From the NCBI GenBank assembly GCA_004297485.1, contig SCTM01000253.1:1-43332 (forward strand): a stretch of DNA of 43,332 bases, given 5' to 3'. The DNA comes from Rhodospirillaceae bacterium (GTDB lineage Bacteria; Pseudomonadota; Alphaproteobacteria; Rhodospirillales; Rhodospirillaceae). The notes beneath the pieces were generated by a model. The model was given only the letters and a program-made list of their open reading frames with translations, had not been told where the DNA came from and searched no databases. Positions within the stretch are counted from its first letter, which is position 1; every line of letters begins with the position of its first letter. The translations under genes and the position numbers were made by a program. Below, piece by piece: positions 32,287 to 41,174 of the stretch.

Positions 32287-33207
32287 TCAACCGCCGGCTT
32301 CTTTCAGCCAGGCGGCGTAGGTGGCAAGTCCGTCGGCAAGTGTGACCGCAGGGTTGAAGCCAAGGCTGCGCAGTCGCGTGGTGTCGGCGCAATAGGCCTG
32401 CGGATCGCCCGCGCGCACCTCACCGTTGAATTCAATCCGCGGCGTCACGCCGACCGCCTTGGCGAGAAGTTGGGTGAAGGTTGCGACGGTGGTGGCGATG
32501 CCGGTGCCGCCGTTCACAATCAGCGGCGAGGGATGCGGCGTGGTTGCCAGATCGAAGATCAACCGTGCCGCGTCGGTGACGGCGAAAAAGTCGCGAACCT
32601 CATGACCGGTGCCGAAGAGAACAATCGGATTCTCGTCGGCGACCAGGCGACGCCCCAGTTCCCATGGCAATTGCTTGCGCAAGCCCGGACCATAGACGGA
32701 GAACATCCGCAAGATCGCGATAGGTTGTCCGGCCGCGCCGGCCGCGAGGCAGGCTTCTTCCGCCGCCAGTTTGTGATCACCGTAGGGCGACACGGGGTTG
32801 GGCAGGTGGTCTTCCGCCAGGGTGGCGTCGGATGCTGCGCCGTAGACGGCGGCGCTGGACGGAAACACCAATCTGCAATCGGGTGCTTCGGTGATCAGGA
32901 AGTCGAGAAGCCGGAGCGTGCTGTCCAAGGTATCGCGACGGCACATGGCCGCATCGGCGATGGAGCGGGCGACGGAGCCGTTGCCCGCGCCGTGAAAAAC
33001 CGCGCGAGGTGGACCCGTGCGCCGCAGGGCTTCGACGAGCGACGTTGCGTCGACTTCGGCGGTGATGTGGGGAAGGAGGCTTTCCGAGACCGGCGCGCGA
33101 TCGATGCCAAGAATCGACCAGCCATTGGCGGCGAACTGCCGCGCCACATGGCCGCCGATAAATCCGCTGGCGCCGGTGATCCAGACCACGGAGGGGCGGG
33201 CGGCCAT
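32287..33207 (-). CDS. NAD-dependent epimerase/dehydratase (extended SDR)
   Basis: 306 residues from ATG 33207, which lies 1 nt after the stop of the upstream methyltransferase; the longer frame to 33279 runs inside that gene. The N-terminus has the Rossmann motif VVWITGASGFIGGHVARQF. Catalytic residues sit in FPSSAAVYG (Ser) and SPYGDHKLAAEE (Tyr-x3-Lys). RMFSVYGPGLRK and the C-terminal GNPxx-like GDPQAYCADTTRLRSLGF are typical of nucleotide-sugar 4-epimerases and dehydratases/reductases. It probably interconverts or reduces a nucleotide sugar for the glycan cluster; specificity unknown. Last gene of the minus-strand run starting at 36773. Confidence 0.87.
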   Translation of the reverse strand: MAARPSVVWITGASGFIGGHVARQFAANGWSILGIDRAPVSESLLPHITAEVDATSLVEALRRTGPPRAVFHGAGNGSVARSIADAAMCRRDTLDSTLRLLDFLITEAPDCRLVFPSSAAVYGAASDATLAEDHLPNPVSPYGDHKLAAEEACLAAGAAGQPIAILRMFSVYGPGLRKQLPWELGRRLVADENPIVLFGTGHEVRDFFAVTDAARLIFDLATTPHPSPLIVNGGTGIATTVATFTQLLAKAVGVTPRIEFNGEVRAGDPQAYCADTTRLRSLGFNPAVTLADGLATYAAWLKEAGG

Positions 33208-33208
33208 C

Positions 33209-34009
33209 TCAATACTTGCGGATGGCAAAGCCGACGCCGTACCCGGCATCGCGGAAGCTCCAGGCGGAGAAGCGCTCATCGCCTAGGATAAGCTCGCGCC
33301 AGACGTTATTCAGTTCTGGGTGTGCGGGATGAGCGATGTCGTCGAATACAATGGCGCCGCCGATGGCCAGACGCGGCAGGACGTCGCACAGGTCCTGAGC
33401 GGCGCCGCGCTCGGAATGATCGCCGTCAACGGTGATCAGGTCGAAACAAGCGCTCGGATTGGCGGCGAAGAAACGTGGTAAGGTAACGTGACTGTCGCCA
33501 TCGAAGAAGGAGACCGGACCGCGATGGTTGACCTTCACCAATTCGTTGCGCACGAAATCGGGCCCCGGATTTTCGATACCGGCGTAGCCTGTCTGCCATA
33601 GGTCGAACAGAAACATGCCGGAGTAGGGTGCTTCTGTCGCCACCGCACAGGCACTACGCCCGCGACGGACGCCGATTTCCAGGTAGGTGCGCGGCTTTAG
33701 CGTACGGCTGAGACAGAGCAATACCGTGACAATATCCGCATACATCCAACTCGCGCCGAAGCGGGCCCGGCCCTCGCGGCAGTAGTGCATCAGGTAGGTC
33801 GTATAGGCGTCGGGCGTGAGCCGCTCCATGAGCGCCAGCGACGCGGCAATGAAATCACCTTCCTCATGAATCTTGCTTAAGGTATCCGCACCGGCGATCA
33901 CCGGTGGATACCATGGCGCATCGCCGGGCGGCGGCGCGTAGGTGATCGCGGGCACGAAGACGGATGTCTTGGAATAGACCGGGCGGGGCAGAGGTTGAGG
34001 CGCTGACAT
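33209..34009 (-). CDS. Class I SAM-dependent methyltransferase (Methyltransf_24-like)
   Basis: 266 residues from ATG 34009, 5 nt after the upstream stop; the frame open to 34225 lies inside the upstream gene. SAM motif I is YLEIGVRRGRSACAVA (near 121-136). FDLITVDGDHSERGAAQDL gives the acidic strand IV region with DGDH, as in enzymes of the CmcI/Methyltransf_24 type that use a metal, and GGAIVFDDIAHP follows. The N-terminal ~110 residues are helical and of unknown role. A likely target is a sugar or glycan in this cluster. Confidence 0.82.
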   Translation of the reverse strand: MSAPQPLPRPVYSKTSVFVPAITYAPPPGDAPWYPPVIAGADTLSKIHEEGDFIAASLALMERLTPDAYTTYLMHYCREGRARFGASWMYADIVTVLLCLSRTLKPRTYLEIGVRRGRSACAVATEAPYSGMFLFDLWQTGYAGIENPGPDFVRNELVKVNHRGPVSFFDGDSHVTLPRFFAANPSACFDLITVDGDHSERGAAQDLCDVLPRLAIGGAIVFDDIAHPAHPELNNVWRELILGDERFSAWSFRDAGYGVGFAIRKY

Positions 34010-34014
34010 CCAGA

Positions 34015-35562
34015 TCACGCGGCAACGGGATCGGCGATGCCGTCGGGCAGCGGCGGAAGCCCCAGAGCACGGCGGGCTTTCAAGGTCGAGACCGGAACGT
34101 CGGCTACGACGCAACGAACCATGTCGCCGATGGCTTCCGTGCGCATGTCGGCGGCGGGATCGCTGTGCAGCCAGGTCCAGAGGTCGGAGGCATGTGGCGT
34201 GAAGCGTGTTACGTCCATCATGCAACTTTCCAGAATGAAATAATCCAGTGCAGCGGCCTCGCGCGCGGCTTGCGGCACGATGCCGCGCGCGCCGGACAAT
34301 TGCTCGTCGAGCCAGGCGAAATAAGCTTCGCGCGTCGGCGGGCGGGTCACGGCGCCGGCGGCCACATAGTATGTGTCTCGCATGGACACGGCAGGAACGC
34401 CCAACATCTGTGCCTCCAATACCGTGGTCGACTGACAGGCGACGCAGGCGTTGGCGTTTTGTAGCAGGCCGTAAATCGGCACCCGGTGGGCGGCACGCAT
34501 CACGTGAAGATTGGCAGGCCGCCGCTGCTCCAATTCGGTAATGAGGTCCAGATTCTCCGGCGAGGGAAAGGTGGCCTCATAAGGATGCTGGCGCACGACC
34601 ATGTGGGCTTGCGGGTGGGTGCGATCCACGTAGTCTACGGTGTCCCGCAGCCAATCGGTCTGGGTCTCGTAAAGCGAGCCGATCCCGAGGGCCACCGTAT
34701 CCCAGTCATAGCCAAGAGGCAGCACGAGGCTACAGGGTGGCAGGGTCGCGGGATTGGCTGCAGCAGCGCGAACTTTGGCGGCAAGGGTTTCAAAACCACG
34801 CGTCTGGGCGGTGGCCGCGAGGCCCGGCGGCAGGGTCAGCAGATGATCGTAGGTCTCGGCATTTTCGATCAGATGGCCGGCGATGCTATGACTTGCCAGA
34901 AACAAGTTCTCGAATCCGGAATCACAGCTAGCGAAGCGAACACCGTGGATATCCGCTAGACGGCGTACAACGTAAGACCCGTTGGCCACGCCGCCGGGGC
35001 AGAACAGCACATCAGGATGTTCGGCGGCGAGAAAGCGATCACAAGCGGCAGTGATGTGGGTAAGGGGCGTGTGTGCGGAGAACTTGAAAGATGCGGCGTT
35101 GCCACGGGCGAGGGTGCCGCCGCCGATACGGTGACGAAGATCAAGGCGGAGACCTTCATCGACTACGCTGTCGATCAGTATTTTCCGGCTTGGAGCGGTA
35201 GCGCTCGCGAACGCGCTCAGGCGATAGCTCGGAAACAAGGCCTCGAATTCCCGGCAGAAGGTATCCAGGGCAGCGACTTCGTTGAGTTCAAAGGGATGGA
35301 TGGCCGGGTAGGGCAAGTCATTGATGAGGAACTCGACGCGGGCACCGGCGCGGGCGGCGATGGCGATGCCCAGGCTCACGGCGAACCATGCCGCTGCTTG
35401 CCGATACCAAGGCGTCAGGTACATGACGATGCGCGGTGCGTCTGGATTGAGGGGCGCGGCATGGCGCATGGCGGCGAGGGCAAACCGGGCCATTGCCGGG
35501 CCGTAGTTCTCCACGGCCGGGAGAGGCGGGATCGGCATTTGGGTTGCGGCCTGGGAGGTCAT
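34015..35562 (-). CDS. Large GT-B-like protein of the glycan cluster (KpsC/CDP-glycerol-transferase-like features)
   Basis: 515 residues; ATG at 35562 overlaps the aminotransferase stop (ATGA). No close family is recognised with certainty. The C-terminal half has features of GT-B-fold capsule enzymes: LVLPLGYDWDTV, HMVVRQHPYEATFPSPENL (the R-Q-H-P motif recalls KpsC/KpsS and polysialyltransferases) and YGLLQNANACVACQSTTVLEAQMLGVPAVSM (the G-x-P-A/V terminal block of acceptor-donor cleft closure). The N-terminal half has Rossmann-like strands (RIVMYLTPWYRQAAAWFAVSLGI). A glycosyl- or phosphoglycosyltransferase is the best guess. Fully embedded in the operon. Confidence 0.6.
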   Translation of the reverse strand: MTSQAATQMPIPPLPAVENYGPAMARFALAAMRHAAPLNPDAPRIVMYLTPWYRQAAAWFAVSLGIAIAARAGARVEFLINDLPYPAIHPFELNEVAALDTFCREFEALFPSYRLSAFASATAPSRKILIDSVVDEGLRLDLRHRIGGGTLARGNAASFKFSAHTPLTHITAACDRFLAAEHPDVLFCPGGVANGSYVVRRLADIHGVRFASCDSGFENLFLASHSIAGHLIENAETYDHLLTLPPGLAATAQTRGFETLAAKVRAAAANPATLPPCSLVLPLGYDWDTVALGIGSLYETQTDWLRDTVDYVDRTHPQAHMVVRQHPYEATFPSPENLDLITELEQRRPANLHVMRAAHRVPIYGLLQNANACVACQSTTVLEAQMLGVPAVSMRDTYYVAAGAVTRPPTREAYFAWLDEQLSGARGIVPQAAREAAALDYFILESCMMDVTRFTPHASDLWTWLHSDPAADMRTEAIGDMVRCVVADVPVSTLKARRALGLPPLPDGIADPVAA

Positions 35563-36773
35563 GAGCCGATGACCTCGGTGAGCGCATTCACAACCCGATC
35601 CACATCACTGTCGTTCATGGTGGGGAACAGGGGCAGGCTGAGACAGCGGGCGTAGTAAGCCTCGGCGCCCGGCAGGTTGAGACGTCCATAGCGGCGCTGG
35701 TAGTAGGGCTGCAAGTGAACGGGGAGATAGTGGACCTGCGTGCCGATGCCACGCTCCGATAGCGCGCGCATGATGTTGCCGCGATCCTTGTCCAGGGCGG
35801 CGAAGTCGATCTGCACCACGTACAAGTGCCATGCGGGCCTACCGCCGACGCGGCCGACCGGCCGGATACGATTGGAAAGTTTTGCCAGCAACGCATCGTA
35901 GCGGGCGACCAACGCGGCGCGGCGGGCAACAAAAGTATCCAGCTTGCGCAGTTGGCTACGGCCCAGAGCCGCGTGAATGTCGCTCAGGCGATAGTTCAAG
36001 CCCAGCTCTGGCATCTCGTAGTACCAGGGGTTGGCCTGACCGTCGGGACCGAAAGCGAATTCCGGCGACGCGGGCGTTGACGGCTGCCGCACCATGCCAT
36101 GACTGCGCAATGTTCGCATAGCGGCGTCGAGCTTGGAATCGTTGGTGGTGACGGCGCCGCCTTCGCCTGTTGCAACCGTCTTGACGGGATGGAAGGAAAA
36201 GCATGCGGCTATGCTGGTGGTGCAGCTGCCGACTTTCGTGCCGTCTGGCATGAGTCCGCCGAGGGCATGACACGCGTCCTCGACGATGGCGATGTGATGA
36301 CGGTCCGCGAGTTCGGCGATGGGGCTGAGGTCACAGCACTGACCGTTGAGGTGCACCGGGATGACGGCTTTGACCGATCCACGCGGGGCGCGATCGAGGG
36401 CCGCTTCCAGATGGGTCGCGCCCATGAGCCCCGTATTCGGATCAACGTCGGCGAAGATCACCTCGGCACCCACGTAGCGCGCGCAGTTGGCCGAGGCGAG
36501 GAACGTCAGCGACGGCACGATGACCTTGTCACCCTCGCCGATGCCGAGGCCGGCTACGGCGAGATGAAGCGCGCCGGTGCCCGAATTGCAGGACACCGCA
36601 TGGGCCGCGCTAGTGACCTGGGCCAGCGCCTGCTCAAAGCGGTCCACTTCCGGACCGGTGGTGAGGGCGTCGGAGCGCAGCACGGCGGCGACGGCGGCAA
36701 TGTCGTCGTCGTCGATGGCCTGGCGGCCGTAGGGCAGGAAGGGCGCGGTCATGGGTAGCAAAGCGCTCGACAT
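35559..36773 (-). CDS. pseC: DegT/DnrJ/EryC1 aminotransferase, PseC-like
   Basis: 404 residues; ATG at 36773, with ATG 36752 an alternative; neither has a good ribosome binding site. The start FLPYGRQAIDDDDIAAVAAVLRSDALTTGP closely follows PseC (UDP-4-amino-4,6-dideoxy-N-acetyl-beta-L-altrosamine transaminase). The PLP lysine lies in CFSFHPVKTVATGEGGAV, and VEDACHALGG binds the cofactor. PseC acts on a 4-keto-6-deoxy UDP-sugar using glutamate during pseudaminic acid synthesis. pseB, pseF-I are not in the window, so a related 4-amino-sugar pathway is equally possible. It is the first gene of a tight four-gene run (aminotransferase, GT-B, methyltransferase, epimerase). Confidence 0.78.
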   Translation of the reverse strand: MSSALLPMTAPFLPYGRQAIDDDDIAAVAAVLRSDALTTGPEVDRFEQALAQVTSAAHAVSCNSGTGALHLAVAGLGIGEGDKVIVPSLTFLASANCARYVGAEVIFADVDPNTGLMGATHLEAALDRAPRGSVKAVIPVHLNGQCCDLSPIAELADRHHIAIVEDACHALGGLMPDGTKVGSCTTSIAACFSFHPVKTVATGEGGAVTTNDSKLDAAMRTLRSHGMVRQPSTPASPEFAFGPDGQANPWYYEMPELGLNYRLSDIHAALGRSQLRKLDTFVARRAALVARYDALLAKLSNRIRPVGRVGGRPAWHLYVVQIDFAALDKDRGNIMRALSERGIGTQVHYLPVHLQPYYQRRYGRLNLPGAEAYYARCLSLPLFPTMNDSDVDRVVNALTEVIGS

Positions 36774-36916
36774 ATAAGTAGTTGAAAAATAATGTTTTTA
36801 CCACAGCGCCAGGGGTTGGTCCGGGGCCGTCACTCTAGGGTATTGGCGGAGGGTTCACAAACCGTCAAGGGGGCTGGCCAGGGCCCGCTGCGGGACTAAG
36901 GCACGGCCTTTCTACC

Positions 36917-36930
36917 TTGACCCATATCAA
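36917..36930 (+). promoter_or_regulatory. FNR/FixK/Anr-type site upstream of the truncated haemoglobin
   Basis: TTGACCCATATCAA matches the TTGAT-N4-ATCAA consensus at nine of ten positions. It lies 69 bp before the haemoglobin ATG at 36999; a class II position would place the transcript start near 36965. Oxygen-dependent activation is inferred. Confidence 0.65.
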
Positions 36931-36998
36931 AGTGTTTTCTGCCAATTGGTCTACCTCTCTTACCGCCAAATACAGGGCGTCACATGGAGGGATCGAGA

Positions 36999-37385
36999 AT
37001 GACTACATTGTTACAGCGTATTGGAGGGGAAGCTGCGGTGAGCGTGGCTGTCGAGTCGTTCTACGACAAGGTTTTTAGTGACCCTGTATTGCTGCCGTTT
37101 TTTGCCAACACCGATTTCGTCAAGCAGCGTCAGCGCCAGAGAAAGTTCCTGTTGCAATTCATGGATGGCAAGGCGCCCAACGCGAACGAGTACATGCGCA
37201 ATGCTCATAAGAAATATGTGCATGAGATGGGTTTGAACAACACCCACTTTGATATTGTCGCGGGTCATCTCGTAACGACTCTGAAAGAATTGAATGTGCC
37301 CGCCAACCTCATTGCTGAGGTTGGCGCGGCCTTGGAAAGCTTGCGGGCTGATGTGCTCGATGAGCGCGCGAGCGCCGTCGCGTAG
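36999..37385 (+). CDS. Truncated haemoglobin, group I (TrHbN-like)
   Basis: 128 residues. ATG 36999 has GGAGG 8 nt upstream, preferred over the ATG at 36984. LLQRIGGEAAVSVAVESFYDKVFSDPVLLPFF is the standard opening, with Tyr22 at the B10 position that stabilises bound oxygen. Proximal His75 (F8) lies in YVHEMGLNNTHF and is followed by DIVAGHLVTTLKEL. Cytosolic haem proteins of this type bind O2 and oxidise nitric oxide to nitrate. It stands alone on the plus strand inside a minus-strand glycan cluster and has an FNR-type site upstream, so it is probably induced at low oxygen or by NO-related conditions. Confidence 0.88.
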   Translation: MTTLLQRIGGEAAVSVAVESFYDKVFSDPVLLPFFANTDFVKQRQRQRKFLLQFMDGKAPNANEYMRNAHKKYVHEMGLNNTHFDIVAGHLVTTLKELNVPANLIAEVGAALESLRADVLDERASAVA

Positions 37386-37498
37386 TCAATTCGTCCGGAA
37401 AGGATAAGCCCATTAAAGCGACTGGGTTGTCGCCCGTATTTCTCGAGAACGCGGGCGGACAACTTTGCCTGGCGCATTCTGCACCAACGGCTGGCGAA

Positions 37499-38140
37499 TC
37501 ACGCCAGTCGCTTGATTACCTGCGCCGGGTTGCCGGCGACGATCACGTCGGCCGGGACGTCTTCGGCGACAAAGCTCATGGCCGAGACGATGGAGCGGGC
37601 GCCGATAGTGACGCCGGCGCGGACGATGCTCATGGTTCCGAGCCAACAGTTGTCGCCGATGATGACGGGACGACCCGGAAACGTGGCATCGCTGCCGGTG
37701 CCCATGAGAATACCGCGGGTATGCTTTTGGCGCTCCTGCCAATCGATGGGGTGAGAGGCGTTGTCGAAAATCTGCACGCCATGTGCGATCGCCACATCAT
37801 TGCCGATGATGATACCCGTGTTCACGGAGATCAATGTTTCGTCGCCGATGTAGACATGATGGCCGATGGCCAAAGTGCCCGTAGGCTCGATGCGGATCAT
37901 GCCGCGCAAGGCGCAATGATCGCCGATGGTCACGCGGCGCGGATTGCCGGAGAGATTCTCGATCCAGGCTTCCGGTCCCAGGATAACGGAGGGATCGATG
38001 GACGACAGGGCCAGGAACCGGTTCCACACCGGCAAACCCAGGGCGCGAAAGGCGTCCAACTGCGCCGGGTCGGTGACCCGGGACGGATGGGGAAAGATCA
38101 GGCCTTGGCCGAAGGCATGAGTTTGGCCGCGCGGGAGCAT
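37499..38140 (-). CDS. Left-handed beta-helix (hexapeptide) acyltransferase
   Basis: 213 residues from ATG 38140, fixed by GGAGG 7 nt upstream (a TTG at 38161 is not needed). Hexapeptide repeats begin near residue 55 and include VTIGDHCALRG, LAIGHHVYIGDET, IIIGNDVAIAHGVQIFDNASHP and VIIGDNCWLGTMSIVRAGVTIGARSIV, ending in PADVIVAGNPAQVI as in WbbJ/maltose O-acetyltransferase relatives. The His in IAHGVQIFDNASH is the likely catalytic base. It probably O- or N-acetylates a sugar. Surrounded by glycosyltransferase and aminotransferase genes on the same strand. Confidence 0.85.
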   Translation of the reverse strand: MLPRGQTHAFGQGLIFPHPSRVTDPAQLDAFRALGLPVWNRFLALSSIDPSVILGPEAWIENLSGNPRRVTIGDHCALRGMIRIEPTGTLAIGHHVYIGDETLISVNTGIIIGNDVAIAHGVQIFDNASHPIDWQERQKHTRGILMGTGSDATFPGRPVIIGDNCWLGTMSIVRAGVTIGARSIVSAMSFVAEDVPADVIVAGNPAQVIKRLA

Positions 38141-38205
38141 GTATGCACCTCCGGTGAGCAACCGAGTGTGACCGAGGGCGAATTAAGAAAGGCTTAGGAG
38201 CGCGA

Positions 38206-39420
38206 TCAGCCTTGCTCCTGCATATCGCGCATGATGTCCACGAATGCCTGAGCGCTGGCGCGGGCCCGCAGGCCGCGAGCGGCTTCGGCGCCGGCTTCAG
38301 CAATCGGGTCAGGGCCGGGTGTAAGGTTGGGCCATTCGGAGGCGATGGCGTCGGCCAGGGCAACGGCGTCGCCGGGCGGATAGAAATGGAAATCGGCAAG
38401 CGGTCCGGCGTCGGCGGCTTGTTCGCGATGCACGGGCAGGTTGGTGAGAAACAGCGGCCGCCCGAGGGCTTTTGCATCTTCCACCACAGTGCTCCATCCC
38501 TCGAACAGTGAAGGTTGGACCACGGCGGCGGCATAGCGGAAGAGATTGAGCAGAATGTCCGGGGCTACCGTGCCCAGCAGTTTCACGCGGTCCTGAAGTC
38601 TGTTGTCCACGATGAATGACCTCAGTTCGTCCGCGTAGCCTGGATGGCGGACGTCGATGTCCCGTCCCGTGCAGGCAACTACGGCGGGGATGCCGCGATC
38701 GCGGAGCAAGGTGATGGCGCGAAACAGAGTGAGGTGATCCTTATGCTTCCAGAACTGATTGGGTGCGAACAGGAAGGATTCAGGTAATTCGAACCTGGGG
38801 CGCGGGTCCTGGGGCGCGACGGCGGAACTGTCGAGGCCGCTGGTGAAATGCCAGATGTAGGTCCTGGCGGTGGCGGTGGGATAAAACCGTTTCAGGTCCT
38901 GCCGGCCGGCTTCGCTGCTCACCAGCACAAACTGGCGGGAGTGGGTCATGATGCGGAACTCGGTGTTGCGCTGCTCCATTTCCTCGGCATCAAACATCTC
39001 GGGCAGGTGGCGGTGTTGGAAATCGGGAATCCAGTGAAGTGCCTTGTTGGTATTGAACATGCTGCGCAGCACCGGAAAGATCGCCGCCGCCTGATCGAAT
39101 AGGACAGTAATACGGGCCAAGTCGGGCTGCCCGCTCGCGTCAAGAATGTCCGGCGCCAGGGAAGGCTTCACGGCGAGCGGCTTGCCGTTGGGTTCGAAGA
39201 TGCCCTCCACAGCCGCTTGATTGAACAGCATACGCGGGAGCGGGGCATCCAAGCCGCCGTCGGTGAGAATCACGATGCGCGGTCGTTCGCCTTCCGGCAG
39301 TTGGGACAATACGGTTGCAAGGTTCTGAACGTAGATCGCGCCTCCCATCCAGCCGCGAAAGGCGACTTCCACGTTGGGCAGGAACAACGGCATCAGAAGC
39401 GTGGGACGCCGGGGAGACAT
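38206..39420 (-). CDS. GT4 family glycosyltransferase
   Basis: 404 residues, ATG at 39420. GT-B fold: N-terminal acceptor domain with FRGWMGGAIYVQNLA (glycine-rich loop) and HWIPDFQHRHLPEMF, then LFAPNQFWKHKDHLTLFRAI at the domain boundary. The donor domain has VKLLGTVAPDILLNLFRYAAAVVQPSLFEGWSTVVEDAKALGRPLFLTN, containing the E-x7-E pair of GT4 retaining enzymes (EGWSTVVED, with Asp close by). Adds a sugar from a nucleotide donor to a lipid-linked or growing glycan at the cytosolic face. 8 bp separate it from the upstream acetyltransferase stop. Confidence 0.87.
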   Translation of the reverse strand: MSPRRPTLLMPLFLPNVEVAFRGWMGGAIYVQNLATVLSQLPEGERPRIVILTDGGLDAPLPRMLFNQAAVEGIFEPNGKPLAVKPSLAPDILDASGQPDLARITVLFDQAAAIFPVLRSMFNTNKALHWIPDFQHRHLPEMFDAEEMEQRNTEFRIMTHSRQFVLVSSEAGRQDLKRFYPTATARTYIWHFTSGLDSSAVAPQDPRPRFELPESFLFAPNQFWKHKDHLTLFRAITLLRDRGIPAVVACTGRDIDVRHPGYADELRSFIVDNRLQDRVKLLGTVAPDILLNLFRYAAAVVQPSLFEGWSTVVEDAKALGRPLFLTNLPVHREQAADAGPLADFHFYPPGDAVALADAIASEWPNLTPGPDPIAEAGAEAARGLRARASAQAFVDIMRDMQEQG

Positions 39421-39428
39421 GGGGCAAT

Positions 39429-39899
39429 CTAGAGACGACGCAGCAGGCGCGCCGGGTTTCCGGCGTAGATCCCCGGTTCGCCGATGTCGTGGGTCACGAC
39501 GGCGCCGGCGCCGATCACCGCATGGGCGCAGATGCTCACAGGCATGATGGTTGCGTTGCTACCGATGGAAACATGGTCGCCAACAAAAGTCGGATGCCAC
39601 AGGCTGCGGTCACCGTGGGCCGGTCCGCCTGTGGAGTAGGGATCGTTGATGAACATGACACCGTGGGCAATGGTTACATAATCGCCGATGGTCACCATCT
39701 CGCATAGAAAACTATGGGACTGAATGCGGCAGTTGCGGCCGATGAGGACGCTTTTCTGAATTTCGACAAACGGGCCGATGAAGCTGTCGTCACCGATGGT
39801 GCAGCCATATAGATTTACCGGCTCGACCACAGTGACGTTCTTGCCGAAGGTCACGTCGACGATGCCGACCGTTCTCAGAATGGGGGAATTGGGCACCAT
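39429..39899 (-). CDS. Hexapeptide N-acetyltransferase, WbpD/FdtC-like
   Basis: 156 residues from ATG 39899, 14 nt after the aminotransferase stop. Left-handed beta-helix repeats run throughout: VTFGKNVTVVEPVNLYGCTIGDDSFIGPFVEIQ, VLIGRNCRIQSHSFLCEMVTIGDYVTIAHGVMFIND, TFVGDHVSIGSNATIMP. The segment FINDPYSTGGPAHGD is characteristic of sugar N-acetyltransferases that act on 3-amino sugars after a DegT-family aminotransferase. The tight coupling to such an aminotransferase suggests the two act in sequence: amination of a keto nucleotide sugar, then N-acetylation. Confidence 0.85.
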   Translation of the reverse strand: MVPNSPILRTVGIVDVTFGKNVTVVEPVNLYGCTIGDDSFIGPFVEIQKSVLIGRNCRIQSHSFLCEMVTIGDYVTIAHGVMFINDPYSTGGPAHGDRSLWHPTFVGDHVSIGSNATIMPVSICAHAVIGAGAVVTHDIGEPGIYAGNPARLLRRL

Positions 39900-39913
39900 G
39901 GGGTTCTTGCTCG

Positions 39914-41014
39914 TCAGGCTTGCGCGATTTTGAGGAAAGTGTCGCACACCCGTTCGCGTTCGTCGTCGGTGAGATCGGCACAGATGGGCAGGCTTATGAC
40001 CCGGTCCGCCGCCTGTTCGGTCTGGGGGAGCTGTCCGGGATGGCCGCCCCCGTCGGCGAGGGCGGGCTGGAGGTGCAGGGGAATCGGGTAATGTACTCCG
40101 GCGCCGATGCCGTTTGCTTGAAGGTGGGCGAGGGTCTGGTCGCGGTTGGCGACTTCGACCACGTAGAGATGATAAACGCTGGCGGCTTTGGCGTGAGGTT
40201 CGATCACCTTAAAGCCGGCTTGTTTGAGTCTGGCATCGTAACGTTTGGCGTGATGACGACGGCGTTCGGTCCAAGCACTGAGATGGCGCAGTTTGACACT
40301 CAGCACTGCCGCCTGAATCTCGTCCATGCGGTTATTCTCGCCCACCAGGTCGTGAGTATATTTGGATTCCCGGCCGTGATCCGCCAGCTTGGCGATGGTG
40401 CGGGCCGTGGCCGCGTCCCGGGCTACCACAAATCCGGCGTCGCCATAGGCGCCCAGGTTCTTCCCCGGATAGAAGCTGAAAGTGCCGGCATCGCCGAGGG
40501 TGCCAAGGGCGCGGCCGTTCCATTGGGCCATGTGGGCCTGGGCAGCATCTTCAACGACTTTCAGATTATGATGGGTCGCGAAGGCAAGGATGGCGTCCAT
40601 ATCCGCGCCGGTGCCGTAGAGATGCACAGGCAGGATGGCGCGCGTGCGTTTGGAAACCGCGGCCGTGGCGATGTCGAGGGTGTAGGCGGCGCGGTCGATA
40701 TCGGCGAACACCGGCGTTGCGCCCACTGCCCGGATGGCTTCTGCGGTTGCAAAAAAGGTGTGTGCGGTGGTGACCACCTCATCGCCGGGACCGATCCCTA
40801 GCGCCCTGAGTGCAAGAGAGATGGCGACAGTGCCATTGGCGCAGGCGGCGCCATGATCGGCACAAAGGGCTGCAAGCCATTGAGAGGTGAACGCCGTCAC
40901 CGCCTTACCGTTGATGAATTCCTGGCGTCCCAGCACCTCCGCAATCGCAGTGTCGATCTCGGGTTTCAGGGCCGCATATTGGCGCTTGAGATTGACGAGG
41001 GGTATGGTGTTCAC
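39914..41014 (-). CDS. DegT/DnrJ/EryC1 nucleotide-sugar aminotransferase
   Basis: 366 residues from the GTG at 41014 (GAAGG 9 nt upstream). The opening IPLVNLKRQYAALKPEIDTAI, the GPGDEVVTTAHTFFATAEAIRAVGATPVFADID block, VVEDAAQAHMAQWNGRALGTLGDAGTFSFYPGKNLGAYGDAG (PLP lysine in PGKNLG) and HYPIPLHLQPA are typical of 3-aminotransferases such as FdtB/QdtB/WlbC types. It transfers an amino group from glutamate to a keto-sugar nucleotide. The acetyltransferase gene follows directly. The paralogue at 35559-36773 is of the PseC (4-amino) type, so the cluster may make two amino sugars. Confidence 0.88.
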   Translation of the reverse strand: MNTIPLVNLKRQYAALKPEIDTAIAEVLGRQEFINGKAVTAFTSQWLAALCADHGAACANGTVAISLALRALGIGPGDEVVTTAHTFFATAEAIRAVGATPVFADIDRAAYTLDIATAAVSKRTRAILPVHLYGTGADMDAILAFATHHNLKVVEDAAQAHMAQWNGRALGTLGDAGTFSFYPGKNLGAYGDAGFVVARDAATARTIAKLADHGRESKYTHDLVGENNRMDEIQAAVLSVKLRHLSAWTERRRHHAKRYDARLKQAGFKVIEPHAKAASVYHLYVVEVANRDQTLAHLQANGIGAGVHYPIPLHLQPALADGGGHPGQLPQTEQAADRVISLPICADLTDDERERVCDTFLKIAQA

Positions 41015-41174
41015 GACCGGGACCTTCGCGGGTGAGCAGCACTACGGGTTTCCCAGGCAGGACTGCGCGGGACGGGGACGTTAAGGTAATGCTGGCGGCC
41101 TTTCGGACAGGTTAAGCAAAGATTGCTTTTCGTTATTCGAGCCCGCACCGCACCTGCCGCGAACTTACACGGCT

